The translations under genes and the position numbers were made by a program. A stretch of DNA of 64,000 bases from Micractinium sp. NFX-FRZ (lineage: Eukaryota; Chlorophyta; Trebouxiophyceae; Chlorellales; Chlorellaceae): positions 1-64,000 of the forward strand of contig JAPTJF010000030.1 of NCBI GenBank assembly GCA_029339195.1, written 5' to 3'. A model generated the notes under the pieces. It did not search any database. It was not told where the DNA came from and saw only the letters and a list, made by a program, of their open reading frames with translations. This document shows positions 46,713-58,330 of the stretch, one piece after another; position 1 is the stretch's first letter; each line of letters starts with the position of its first letter.

Positions 46713-48876
46713 TCAAAAAGATTGAAGAACAGGCGCTTCCCAAGAGCAGCCAGCCACAGCGAGTGAAGGGATCTGCAAGCGGCTTCCGCTCCCCGTGCAC
46801 ACCTCTGGAATGCCCTCCAACGGCTGCCCCTGCGCTGCAGCAGACGCAAAGGGCGAGGGCATGAGCTTGATGGATGCTGCACGGCCGCCGGCTTGCGGAG
46901 GCCGCCCTGGCAGGGCCGGCTGTAAGGCTGCATCGCTGGCCGGAGGCAGCGCCTCCAGCGCAGTGCTGCCACCAAAGCCCAGGCTGGCCTGTGCGCTGAA
47001 GTATGACGTCAACGCTTCACTGGGCGCCAGCTGCAGGCCCTCGTGCTCGTGGTGCTGCTGCAGCTGCTCTGCTGCTGGCAGCACGGCCGACCGCTGCGCG
47101 TGCTGCTCTGCTGATGCCAGCAGCCGCAGCGATGCTCGTGGGCTGTCAAGCGCGGGCCCATCTAGAGTGCGCTGGCAATGCTCTGCTATCCATGCCACGT
47201 GACTCAGGTCTGGCCGCCCCGCCAGAAGGCGCTTCCCGCCGCCTGGCTGTGACAGCACCTGGGTTCGGAACGCCACCCACCTGCAATCAATGTTGGCAGG
47301 CGGCGGCGGGCGGAGTCGCCTGACGTGCAAAGCAGCTTTGCCTGTGATGCTACAATGCACGCCATGACAGCTCCGCCCGTTTGGGTCTCTTCTTTCAACG
47401 GATGCCCACCCCGCCCCTCCTCAATCCCCCCGCTCCTCAACCTTCCCCAGTCCCTCACCTGTCGCACACCGCCGGCAGCAGCCGCATCATCTGCTCAAGC
47501 GAACGCCGCACCAGGCGCTCGGCCAAGCGCCCCAGACCAAACATGTGAATCACCAGCTGCGGGCAGGCGGGCGGGGACAGGTGGCAGGGTGGCACCGACA
47601 GGTGCACCATTCGCTGCGGCGGCAGCAGAAGCAGCAGCAGCTGCTGCTACGTGCTATGTCGACGGCATGGCAGCAATGCTGCTGCTGTCATTCCCCCACA
47701 GCAGGCATGGCAGAATATGACCTGGCCGCCCAACCACCCAACCGCACAGCACAAAGCACGGCGCTCACCTCGCCCTCAATCACGTGCAGGCACCGCCCTG
47801 GCCCCATCTCTTCTATGCGCACTGTCGCGGCGGACTTGACCTGGGGCGGGGGCGGGGGGCGCAGATGAGTGCGGGGATTGGAGGACCTGGGAGAGGCGGG
47901 CTCAGGCTGCCGGGTTGAGTATGCTGACTCAGCAGTGGCAGCGGTGGCAGCGGTAGCAGCCAACAGTGACCCCATCAGAGGCTGGCGGGGACAGGCGGGG
48001 CACACCTTGCTGCCCAGAGCGGGCACATGCATGCTTGTGTGCAGCTGATACGGTGGAGCCTGCAGCGCTCCAGGGTCGTATCGGACCGTGTCGAAAAACT
48101 GGATGCCGCTGGGCACGTGCGCTGCCAGCTGCTTGGGCATCTGCAGGCGCAAGGGCGGCGGCATGATGCGAACTGAGCTGCACAGTTGATGGTTAGCAGG
48201 GCGGAAGAGGAGTTGGGCCGGGCAGCAGGTTGAGCAGGCAGTGCGCGGCGCATGTTCAGCTCAGGGAGAGGCGTGCCACCTCTTTCAAAGCTTCTTTCCC
48301 TGTGGCCCGCTGCCGCCTCTGCCAATGCTCCCCTCACCCGCTGCCAGCTCTGCCCATGCTCTTCTCAACGTGACCCGCTGCCAGCGCTCCTAATGCTCCT
48401 CTTCACGTGACCCGCTGCCACCTCTGCCGATGCTCCCCTCACCCGCTGCCACCTCTTACCATACATCTTCTCAACGTGCCCCGCTGCCACCCTCACTCAC
48501 CCAAGAGGCCTCGGGTTGTGCCATCAGCTTGATTGACACGACGCCACCCGCATCGTCGTCCCGCCAGCTGTCCACACACTCGTACACTGCCAGGCCCAGC
48601 ACCTGCGGCGAGGGCAGGTGCCACGAGGGCAGGTACAGGGGGGAAGGTGCAGGGGGGAAACATATGTGTAGTTGGGACGAATGAGGAGAGCGGGAGGCCA
48701 CGCAGGCACCTTGTTCTGGCCAATGCACAACTCGACCTGGCTGGAAGCCACGCACACGAGTGGACGCTTTCCTTGCCTGACCATGACACGCCGCAGGCGC
48801 TCAAGACTGGTGCACGCGCACACCCCTGCCACCCGTGCCAGTGAGAGTGCCCCCCTGCCCTGCGTACCTTGGCCAT
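46713..48876 (-). CDS. START-like (SRPBCC-type) fold protein, 5' model problematic
   Basis: Exons in transcript order: 48868-48876, 48501-48602, 48006-48177, 47769-47840, 47459-47556, 46713-47280. From exon 3 onward the frame is clean. The sequence has the look of a lipid-binding START-like domain: VLGLAVYECVDSW, IQFFDTVRYDPGAL, PPYQLHTSMHVPALGSK, CLHVIEGE, then an amphipathic helix GLGRLAERLVRRSLEQ. This resembles VASt and DUF2505-type families, but I cannot name one. The C-terminal about 190 residues are low complexity. Two oddities: upstream of the short start (MAK, ATG 48876) a further stretch beginning at ATG 48941 (KYRVSAELPLDAATWLIER) fits as the first strand but stops in frame, as if one base were missing. 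Exon 2 ends in phase 0, whereas the best acceptor for exon 3 needs phase 2. A missed small exon, assembly errors or a decaying gene are all possible. Confidence 0.5.
48301..48490. repeat. 31/37 bp minisatellite in an intron
   Basis: CCCGCTGCC recurs at about 48306, 48337, 48374, 48411, 48442 and 48479, with units of 31 or 37 bp of related sequence (GCCGATGCTCCCCTCA or TTCTCAACGTGA). It starts just after exon 2 of the START-like gene. On the transcript strand several units contain GCGG|GTGAGG or a near match, resembling splice donors. Confidence 0.75.
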
Positions 48877-49844
48877 CAGGCCCTCTCAATCAGCCAGGTG
48901 GCTGCATCCAGAGGCAGCTCTGCCGACACTCTGTACTTCATGCTGAGGTGTCGAATGCTGACCTGTCAGCAGCACAACAGGCTGGCTGGCTGGCTGCACA
49001 GGTGGCTCCCCAGCGGGCGGCACCCGGCGGTTGGGGCGGGCGGGCGACGCGGCGGCGAACTCGCCGACCTCTAGGGCCGCTGTTATTCCAGCTGGGAGGC
49101 TCGCAAGGTGCCAGCAGTGGCTGAGTGGAGTGGCGGGTAAAGCCTGATGTGGCTGCTGCGGCTAGTGGTGCCAAGCCCACCCTTGAGGTCAGTGGTGGCG
49201 CAGCAGAGGCGTGTTTCATTCAAGTGCAACCACTGTGCACCGCGTGTGAAAGCCGTGCGTGCAGCAGGGCGAGCCGCAGAGGCGAGCTCCAAGCCGTAGG
49301 GGTGCCAGGGAAGGGCATCGGCCCCGTCCGCCAGCTGCCGGGCAACTGCCCTGCGTGCCTTTCTCACTTCTGCAACCCTTCTGCACGACGGAACTCACCA
49401 TTCGCGCTTGAGTGTACATTTTGAAGTTGTCAACATCATTATAGCTAACACCGCGTCTTCAACAGCCCTCAGCTCCATCCGCCGTGCACTTCAGGGATCC
49501 GAGGCACAGACCGCAGGCGCACTTTCCCTCCATTTGCAGCGTGGCGGGGCTGCCAGCGCTGTTACCGGGAGGTGCGTCAGTGCAGCTCATGTACTAAGAT
49601 GCACCTCCTCCTACGATTCAAATGCGATCTCTTGTGAGTCATGTAAGTGTGGCTGCATGCGCGCTTCAGCTGGCAAGAATTCAGTTCAAACGGCGATGAG
49701 CAGGCAGCTGGCGCCGCCACCGCCGCTGGGTTTGTTCAGTGCGCCCTTTCGGCTGGGCGCCTATCGGAGCATCCATTGATCACTTTGATTCTTCCATCCT
49801 GTGGCCAATGGAGCCCTGAGGGTAGCGTGCGCCGCTGGCGCGCG
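48877..49844. promoter_or_regulatory. Divergent region, START-like and AP2-like genes
   Basis: It holds the promoters of two divergent genes. The left part (48877-48970) contains the possible lost N-terminal exon of the START-like gene. The stretch 49410-49680 is less GC-rich and may be the core promoter and leader of the plus-strand gene. No other gene is seen. Confidence 0.45.
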
Positions 49845-52800
49845 ATGGCGGAGGGCAGGGTGGAGGAAGCTTTGGGCGGCCGGTATGCAGTTCTCGTCAA
49901 GCGCGATGCTGCCGGCAAGGAGTGCGAGGTCGCCTCGTTCGCCGACGAGGGGCAGGCCCAGCAGGTCCTGCTCCTGCTGCTGTTGCACGCCTACCTACGC
50001 TCTCCCGCGGGACAGGATGCGTCGCCGAGCACCCTGCCGATCCACCTTACAGAAGCCTTCCAGGTGCGAGGCCGCCTGGTAGTGCACCCCCTCTGCCGCC
50101 CACCTGCCGCCTGCCCGCCGCCGCTGCCCACCCGCGCACCTCGAGGAGTCGCTGCCCCCCTTCCCTCCCTTCCCTCAGGGGGACACACCTATTGAAGAGC
50201 GTGAGCTGGAGGATCTGCGGCAGGCGAGCTGGGAGGAGCTGATTGTTGCCCTTCAGAACGAGGTGGCGGCGGAGCCCGATGGCGAGGCGGATGCTGCCGC
50301 CAGCGCCGGCGCCGTGGCCGGCGGAGCACCCACCAAGGGTGCAGCCGGCAACGGCACGCATACACACAGAAGCGGCAGCTCAGCGCGGAGGGCTGGGGCA
50401 GCGGGGGAGGGAGCGGCGCCATGCTCGGCGGCGGTGACATCAGCACCCATGATGGCCGCTGCGGAGGTCAAGTGGGATGCTGACTCGTTGAAGCAGGAGG
50501 GAAGGCTGAAGGCAGAGCCTGTCATCAGCTTCAGAGCAGACCCTGGGCTGAAGCAGGTAGCCGACTTCAAGCCGGAGGCCAGCTCAAAGCCGGAGGCCAG
50601 CCTCAAGCCAGGCCCCATCTTGAAGCAGGGTGCCAAGAGAGCAGCGCCGGCAGCAGCAGGAGCAGCAGAGGCAGCAGCGGTGCAGGGAATGGCAGCGGCG
50701 GCGGCAGCGAAAGCAGCAGCAGCAGCGCTGGCAGCAGCAGCAGCAGCGGGGCCCGGGAAAGGGCAGCAGCTGGCGCAGCAGCACTCGAGTGTGAGCAGCG
50801 CTCTGGATTTGGATGACGACAGCAGCGACTACCTTGGTGTGTGTGCAGCACCCAACACTGGCGGCCAGGGCGGCTGGGTGGCAGACGTGTCGCTCCGGGT
50901 GGACGCCATGGGCCGGCCAGCCCCCGGCGCGCCACGGCAGCGGCAGGCAGTGGGGACAGCCACTGAGCTAGGTGTGCCTCGGGGATTGGGTGCTTGAGGC
51001 TCTTTGAAAGGCGGGGGGTGAGGGGCGGTTGCTGGGGGAGTTCTGTTTGGGCCCGCTCACAGCCACCCCGCTGTACCGCCACTCAATTTGGCCACAAACG
51101 GCAGCACCCACCTGCGCCATGCCCTGCTCCGCTGCCGCTGCCGCTGCCCCTGTCCTCGGCCCCGCTGCAGAGGCGGCCCTGGTGCGAGACGTGGCGGTGG
51201 TGTGGCAGGAGCTGTGGTGCTGTGCGGCAGCACCCGTGGGCGCCTCCCAAGCGGATGCCTCCCAGCTCTTCAACTTCCCGCTCTCTCAGTGAGTGAGCCA
51301 GCAGCGGAGGGGATGGACTCGGGTGCGGGCAGTGGGAGGAAGGGCAAGCGGGTGCTGGCGTGCAATGCCGCTCCCGGAACTGCTTGCTGGCTGTGTTGCC
51401 AGGAATAACGTAGCAGCTGCTGCCGGGCCATGCCATTGTAATCCTCGGCTCATGCAAGTTTCCCCTCCTTGCCTTCACCACCTGCACTCTGTGCCTTCCT
51501 GGCGCCGCTGATCCCCTCCCCCTCCCCAGACTCCCCTGACCCCCTCCCCCTTGCCTGGCTCCCTGCCTGGGTCACGCAGGTACTGCCAAGATGCCAGGCT
51601 GTGGTGCCTGCTGACTGAGCTGCCCACCTGGCACCTGCTGCGGGCCTACCTCGCTCAGTTGCAGGTCAGTGCCCCGGCTGGCCCCTGTTTGGGCTGGCAT
51701 TCACCTCTTCCAAAGTGAAGGGCAGCATGCGTCGGCGTGGGGGCGGGCGGCAGTGCCTGCGCTGTGCCTGTTGCGCTGGGCAAGAGGTGGATTTGGTGGG
51801 TTGCAGCAGGCGGGCACCTTGCCTGACTGACAACTGTGTGTTCCCCTCTGCCTGCCATCGATCCCTCGTGGTTTTGCAGGCGGCTGGGTTTCTGTTGCTG
51901 GCTGCCCAGGCCTACGACAACAGCAGCCAGCCCACAGGCTGGCCTGAGCCCGACACGCCGCCAGTGCAGGAACCCCCGCCAGCTCAGCAGCCGCCGGAGC
52001 AGCAGCAGGGCGGCGGCGGCGGTGGCGGCGGTGGCGCTGGCGGCGGCGGCGGGGATGGCAGCGGTGGAGCTGGCGGCAGTGGCCGGGACGGCAGCCAGGG
52101 CGGCGGCGGCCGCACTGGCGGCGGGCGGCAGGGTGTGAAGCGGCAGTGCCCGCCAGGCTCGGTACATGGCAGGGCTGGCCGGGGGGCAGCCAAGCGGGGG
52201 CGGCACGCCTCCTCAGGCTATGCCGGGGTGCACCGTGTGGCAGCTTCCGATTCCTGGAACAGCCGGGTTTACCTGCCGGGGAAGGCGACGTGTGATGTGG
52301 TGCGGGACGGAGACGCTGAGGTGGCGGCGGTGGGGCGCCAGCTGGCGCTCTTCTGGATGGCCTGCATCATGCGCATGCCAATCGGCGGGCAGCAGCTGAT
52401 GCCCAAGATGCGAGACACGTAAGGGCAGGTTAGGGGCAGGGACAGTGGACTGGCTGCTGGCCCGCTGGCCGGCAGGGCATTGTGTGTGCTGGGCGCTGTG
52501 CTGCCCCCTGCTGCGCGCTGCCCCTGCCTCTTGAATGCCTGTGTTGCTGTGGTACGTACTGTCGTGCCACTATTCCTTGCTGCTACCCGCTTCTGCAACA
52601 CAAAGGCACTCCGTGGCTGTCACCTGAACCCTGTTGCCCAACCTTGCCCTGCCCCTGCTGCGCTGTCACCCTTGCTTGCTGCAGCTTCCTGGCAGATGCC
52701 CAGCTGATGCAGCGCCTGGCTGCTGCCAAGGAAGCCTCCCAGATGCGTGCGCTGGTCCGCCAGCTGCAGCAGGAGGGCTGGCTGCACAAGGCCCGACACC

Positions 52801-52871
52801 TGCTGCCGCCGCCGTGCGAGGCAGCTCAACCGCCGGGCCCAGCAGCAGCAGCAGTGGCTGTGCCAGCAGCA

Positions 52872-52935
<64 letters not shown>

Positions 52936-55556
52936 CGCCACAAGATGCGGCCGCGGCGGCGGTTTTGGCGGCGGCAGCAGCAGGAGCAGCGCCGCATGCG
53001 AGATCCAGGGCAACACCGGCAGCCAGCCAACCCGGCCCCCCGCTCCTGCGCACCTTGTCTGGGCGGGACAGGAGCGCAGCGGCGGAGGTGGTTGTGTCCG
53101 CGCCGTTGCCGCAGGGCTGGGAGGAGCAGGCGGCGGCGTGGCGGCACATGGCGCAGCAGAATGCTGCTCAGTGGTCAGGCGGGTTGCAGGCCGGTGATCT
53201 GTCCTGGCTGGCCTGCGGCAACCTTGGACAGCAGCCTGACATGGCAGCTTCCGAGGTTGCCGCCGCGTCGACAGCGCTGCGCAGCCTTGCTTCCGAGGAG
53301 AGTGCACCCACGCCCCGCAGCCCGCCGCAGCGGCCGGTGATGCGGTGGGGTAGCAGCGCGGCGGCGCAGCAAGCGGCGGAGCTGCAAGGCAAGCTGGCGG
53401 CGGAAGCAGCTGGCGGCTCGCCTTCCAGCCCAGCAGAGGCAGCAGGCAGAGCAGGTGGCACGGCGCCGGTGCCGCCAGGGTGGGAGCAGCGGGTGGCGGC
53501 GTGGCAGCAGCAGGCGCAGCAGGGGTGGGAGGGCTGGCTGGCTTGTGTGTCGCCAGAGAAGCCCACCTGGCTGTCAGATGCAGCAAGTCTACAGGAGCTG
53601 CTGACGCCTGGGGTGGCAGCGGCCCTGCCAGTGCCACCCAAGCCTCTCGGCGAGTCGCCGCCGTGGGTGGTGCAAGGGCGGGCTGCCAGCAGTGCCAGCC
53701 AGTCGCGGACAGCAGAGGCAGCAGCCGTGCAAGCGGCTGGCCATCCTGCTCCAGCCGCCACGCCAGCAGCAGCAGCAGCAGCAGCAGCAGGCGCAGGCTC
53801 AGCAGCAGGCGCAGCTGCAGCAGCATCGGGACAGCATGGCGGCACTTCGCCCAGCCTGTCAGCCACCTTCCCTGGCGTACGATGGGATGTGGTCGAGCGT
53901 CGGTGGGAGGCGGAGCTGCCCCTGCCCAGCCCAGCTGGTGCCGCCAGCCGCATCACCCTGCTGACCAGCCCCTCCAAGGCAGCAGCAGTGGTGGCCGCCG
54001 CGGCAGCGCAGCTGTTCAGGCAGCAGCGGGGTCTGGGAGGGAGGCAGGAGGCGGGGCGTGACTATGAGGCGGCGGCACTACAGCCACTGGTAGACAGGTG
54101 TGCCTGCCTGCCTGCCTGCCTGACTGCGTGCCTGCCTGCCTGTCTGCCTGCCTGCCTGCCGCCTCGGTGCCCTCGTCTGCCTGCTGGCTCGCGTGCCTGC
54201 ATGCTCTCACCTTGTGCCATACCATCTGCTGTGCCAACCGTGGCGTTCTCCTGCCCTCACCTCAGCAGCGCACACCATGCCTCTACTACCATGCAACAGT
54301 GCAGGCCCTCCTAACCCTGCCCTGCACTGCCACGCTGCCCTGTCATGCATGCTGTGCAGCCTGCGGAGCGACGCTGACCTGGCGCAGCTGCTGGCTGGGG
54401 TGGCGGATGTGCGGCACCTGCAGGCCCTGCTGCAGCAGCTTCTTGACTCCGGCTGGCTGCAGGCCGCAGCCCTGCTGCTGCTGCCGCCGGGCGGGGCGCG
54501 CCCTGCAGCGGCACCGCCCCTGCCGCCGCTGCCGCCGCTGGTGCTGCCACCGGGGGCTGGGGCTGCTACGCCGGCGGGCACCATGCCGGCAGCGGAGCGC
54601 CAGCCAGCTCAGCAGGAGCCGCAGCAGACTCAGCTGAGCGCCAGCACAAGCACACCCAGCCCCAGCCTGCTGGCGGGGCTGACATCCACCTCAGCTGCCT
54701 GCCTGCAGAGCTTGCTGATGGACCTGCTTATTGTGCCACGGCGTGGGCCAGACGCTGGCGGCGCCAGCGGCAGCGGCACCGGTCCCTCCCAGCCAGCCCT
54801 GCACCAGGCATCGCAGGCCCCCTCAGCCTGCCCGGGAGATGTTCTGCTCTACTGCCGCCGCACCAACGGCTTTGCTGGCCTGCCCCTGCTGGAACGACTG
54901 CTAGTACTGGAGGCACGGCTGTCAGGGCCTGCCAGCTTGGACAGCAAAGCCAGGTGGGGCAGGGGGGAAGTTCAGGTGGGGTGCCGCTGGGGCGGTGCCA
55001 GCATGGCGATTGGGCCAGGCCAGATGATGCGGTGCACTGTAGCATCTGAAGGCATCTCTATAGATGGAATGCACAAGCTGCTTGCTTTGGCTGGGTGCAG
55101 CCGGGCTGTGTCCCGACGTACAGTTTGTGGCCACCATTCTGTCTTGGCAAAGGAAGCGCGAGGTGCAGCCCCCATGTGAGATCGCCACATGCACCATTGA
55201 CCCAAAATTCTGTCACAGCCCCACCCACTTTCCCACACGTGTGTCCTTCTCCCCTGGGCACCTGCCCCTGCAGCAGGAGCCAGGTGTGCGAGTGCCTGCT
55301 GCTGGCACAGGGCGCTACCGAGGCACACCTGGCGCCGCCTGAGGCGCCGCCGGCGGCCCGTGTGGCGCAGCTGAGCAAGGCAGCGTACAAGTGGAGGGAG
55401 GCGGCAGTGCGCAGCTCACGGCACTGGCACATCAGTGGAAGCGTGCCACCCAAGCCATGTGCGTGGGGGGAGGGCCGGGGGGAGGTGAGCCTGCAGCATG
55501 CGCCTGCAGACGCAGCTGTTGCGCGTGCCAAGTGGGCGTGGTGCAGGCGGCGATAG
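49845..55556 (+). CDS. Large protein with three divergent AP2-like segments
   Basis: Predicted 1346 aa. Exons: 49845-50063, 50179-50971, 51171-51288, 51580-51664, 51880-52418, 52685-54097, 54360-54953, 55277-55556; all phases agree. Three segments resemble AP2 DNA-binding repeats (GV, Trp in the second strand, Ala-rich helix): about 289-350 (YLGVCAAPN, GGWVADVSL, then EAALVRDVAVVWQELW across an intron), about 516-580 (GYAGVHRV, SWNSRVYLPGK) and about 979-1035 (FPGVRWDVVERRWEAELPL, then AAAVVAAAAAQLF). Between them lie Gly-, Gln- and Ala-rich stretches, including polyalanine from a (GCA)n run. A repeated motif [LV]PxGWExxxAAWxxxAQQ occurs near 727 and 846. A helix pair (ADAQLMQRLAAAK, SDADLAQLLAGVA, each followed by a GWL-containing helix) occurs twice. 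The role is probably nuclear and regulatory. The 3' end is uncertain: a donor near 55492 and an exon at about 55705-55790 could replace the last 22 codons. Confidence 0.68.
52871..52934. repeat. (CAG)n run coding for polyalanine
   Basis: About 21 AGC/GCA units, read in the Ala frame within exon 6 of the AP2-like gene. The same triplet gives polyglutamine in the SBP genes, so the reading frame decides the homopolymer. Confidence 0.9.
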
Positions 55557-57214
55557 CGGAGGGCGGGCCACGTGCCGGGGCGCAGGCAGCCACGGCGTGG
55601 TCTAAATGCCGCTGCGGGCCACACCCCTGCTTTGCCTGCCCTAGCTTGGTGCGCCCTATGCTGCCTTCATGTGTCGCCGCTCATCTCCCGGCCTGTGTGT
55701 GCAGTTGCTGCTGTGAAGGACGCCCTGGCCGTGGTGCGCACGGGTGCCTCCGCCGGTGGGGAGGCGTGCGCTTCAGGAGGCCGCAGCTGAGCCCCCTGAC
55801 CCGTGCCGGCGCTGACCTGGCATGCGCCCACCTGCCTGCGCCCCCTCATGTGCTCACACCGCTCAACCCTCAGCATCACAGGCAACCAATGCTCTGCCGG
55901 TCAGGTCCCCTCACCCATCCCTTACTCCCGCAACACTTTGCCATCGCCATCACGAACCGGCCCGCCAGATGAATTTCTGCCGCCCGCCCCGCCAACTGCT
56001 CTGTTCTGCGCCCCTGCCTGCTGTGCTCCCTCGCTCACTTGCCATCCTGCTTCGCTCAATATTTGCCAGCTCCTCTTTCTGTGACAATGAATTCCTCCCA
56101 CAGGGCTGCACTATGTTGTTGGCCCACTGCTGCTGCCCTCGTTTTTGGCTGCCCCCGCTGCGCGCGCTTCGCCCTCCCGCCCCGGCGGTGAGCAGCAGGC
56201 GCATGCACGCTGCTCAAGTGCACTGCCTGCCAGCTTTGCACGGTGAGTAAAGAAGGTGCACTGTTCCATCAGCAAGACTGCCCTGAAATGCACGGTGGGC
56301 TGGGGTCAGCAGGTGATGAGAACATCGGTGGTTCGAGCAGTATGGTAGGGTGGGTGGGTCTGGCTGGGTGAGTGTGATTGGGGGGTGGGTGGGTGGGTGG
56401 GTGTGTTTGCATGGTTGTAGTCTGGCGTGGGTGGGTCTGGTTGGGTGAGTTTGGTGTGTGGGTGTGGGCGTAGGTACAGGTGCGTGGGTGTGGGTGGGTT
56501 GCGAGCGGTGTGGGTGGGTGGGTGCGTGGAGATTGGCGGCTGGGAGGGTGCGCGGGCGGGCCTGGCGTCTTGGGAGAGGGGAGGATGTACCAGGGCGGTG
56601 GCAGACAAGCGGATTGCAGCATGGTGCACAAGTTGTCAGGCCAGTGTTTGCTTGCTTGTCACGCAGCACGTTGCAGTGGGGCTGCGCCTGTGGTAGGCCC
56701 ACAGGGGTCAGGGGAATGGGTGACTGGCGGGCACGGCTGGCGCCTGGCGGGCTGGCGGCTGGCCCAGGCGGGCATGCTCGGGTAAGCTTAGGGTGCCGGC
56801 TTAAATGGGAGGGTGCACCTGTGAATCAAGCGCCCCGAAGGTGTGCGCCGGGCCCAGGGGCGATACCCTTCCCGGTTGAGTTGGTAATAAGGCCCTCTTT
56901 GAAGGGGGTCATGCTCAAGGGGCACCTGAGCGACTGAACCAGGGTGCTGGCCACCAAGGCCGCCTTGATCCGGCAAATTCACGTCGATAACATGCAGTGA
57001 ACCATCAGAAACAACAGAACCTGCAATGAATCGACCCTCCCACGCGCCTTCCACCTGCCGAGAACCTCTTCCAGCCGCCAGGTGGCCTTCTTGGTTCCGG
57101 CGTGCCGCCGTCTCATTCATTTCTCCGCTTGCATTGCGCTCACCTGACATACTAGCTTCCTTGATTGCGTTCGCTCTCACAAGCACTCCCCAGGACCTCT
57201 CCCACTCATACACC
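55557..57214. other. Spacer with G-rich minisatellite
   Basis: About 1.66 kb. It may contain a last exon of the AP2-like gene at about 55705-55790. It also holds the promoter of the next gene and possibly its longer N-terminus, since an in-frame ATG lies at 57026. No further gene is recognised. Confidence 0.4.
56342..56540. repeat. GGGT/GGTGT-rich tract
   Basis: The plus strand consists largely of GGGTGGGT and GGTGTGGGTG units, including four consecutive GGGT repeats at about 56384-56400. It is a simple-sequence minisatellite with G-quadruplex potential on the plus strand. Confidence 0.75.
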
Positions 57215-58330
57215 ATGCGCCTCTCGGGAGTACTCTTCCAGGGCTGCCGGCATTGCGTCACCTGCAATGGACTGTCAAAGCATGCGCAGTGCAGGTGAGA
57301 GCGCAGCCTGCAAGCGGAACCGGGCCAGCCCCTGTCCTGGGCGCACCCCTGTCCTGAGCGAGCTGTGTGCCCTCCTCCTTCGCTGCAGCGCAACTGCCGG
57401 CTGTGAGATGGAGCTTTGGCCGGCGGGAATTAGCGACCCAAACCGTAAGCCCGCCCGCAGGCGCCCGCCACCTACCGCCGCTGCCGCCTGTGCCAGCAAC
57501 CCGCCGACTGCCCGCCCAGCGCCACTTGCCTGCACGCACCCGCCGGCCACCCTTCCTCCCTCCCTGACTCCGTTGCCCCCCGCATCTGCCTCCTCCCCAA
57601 TCTTGCAGTCTACTTCTTGCTGCGCCAGCGTCAGCTGGAGTACCAGTACCGCTCCATCGCCCACGAAGGCCCCGGGGCCTGGCGGCGGCACTCCGCCTCA
57701 GCTGGGCGCGCCAACGCTCTGCTGGCAGCACGCGGCCGCCCGCAGATGAGCCTGCACCTGCCTTTCACGCGGTGCGGCGTGGACACAAACGATACAGCTG
57801 TGTACGTGCGTGCAGTGGACCCGCCTGCCCGCCTGCCCGGCAAGGCTGTCGTGCGCCCTCCGCTGCCCAGCGGCGTCGCCGCCGCCTGCGCCGCCGAGGC
57901 GGCAGCCGCCAGGCAGCGCACGCGCCAGGCCACCACCGGCGTCAGCAGCAGCGTGCGCAGCAGTGCCCCACAGCCCTCCACTTGCACGCCGCCCCGGCTG
58001 GCAGAGCAGCCTGCCAAGCGCAGCCGGCTGAGCAGCGGCGGCGCTAGCAGCACGTCAGCCCCGCCGGCGCACCGTGCGGGGCCCGGCCTGGCGGCACGGG
58101 CCATGTGCATGTCGCCTGCGCGGGGGCACCTGATTGCGCCGAGCATGCGGGAGCGCTCTGCTCCAGTCGTCATTGCCATGCCTCCCACGTCGGCCGCCAC
58201 CTGCTGCTGTAGTATGGTAGGCGCCCCCACCTCTCGCCAGCCCTCCCCCGTTAGCTCCCCACTGGTGGGATGGCTGCAGCGCCTGCGCGGCATGCTGACG
58301 CCGCAGGCCGACGCCGTGGCCGTCTGCTGA
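57215..58330 (+). CDS. Unknown algal family, copy 1 (CRHCxxC N-terminus, RCGV core)
   Basis: Predicted 285 aa. Exons: 57215-57294, 57389-57444, 57609-58330; phases 2 and 1 match the paralogue at 62243-63540. The start chosen is ATG 57215 (MRLSGVLFQ); an in-frame ATG at 57026 would add 63 residues. The N-terminus has GCRHCVTCNGLSKH, a Cys/His cluster that could bind zinc. The core from residue 46 is well conserved with the paralogue: YFLLRQRQLEYQYR, EGPGAWRR, LLAARGRPQ, LPFTRCGV, NDTAVYVRAV. The rest is Ala/Ser/Pro-rich with a basic patch (AKRSRL), ending in GWLQRLRGML. I recognise no family. The core could be a small beta-rich domain; a nuclear role is only a guess from the basic patch. Confidence 0.75.
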
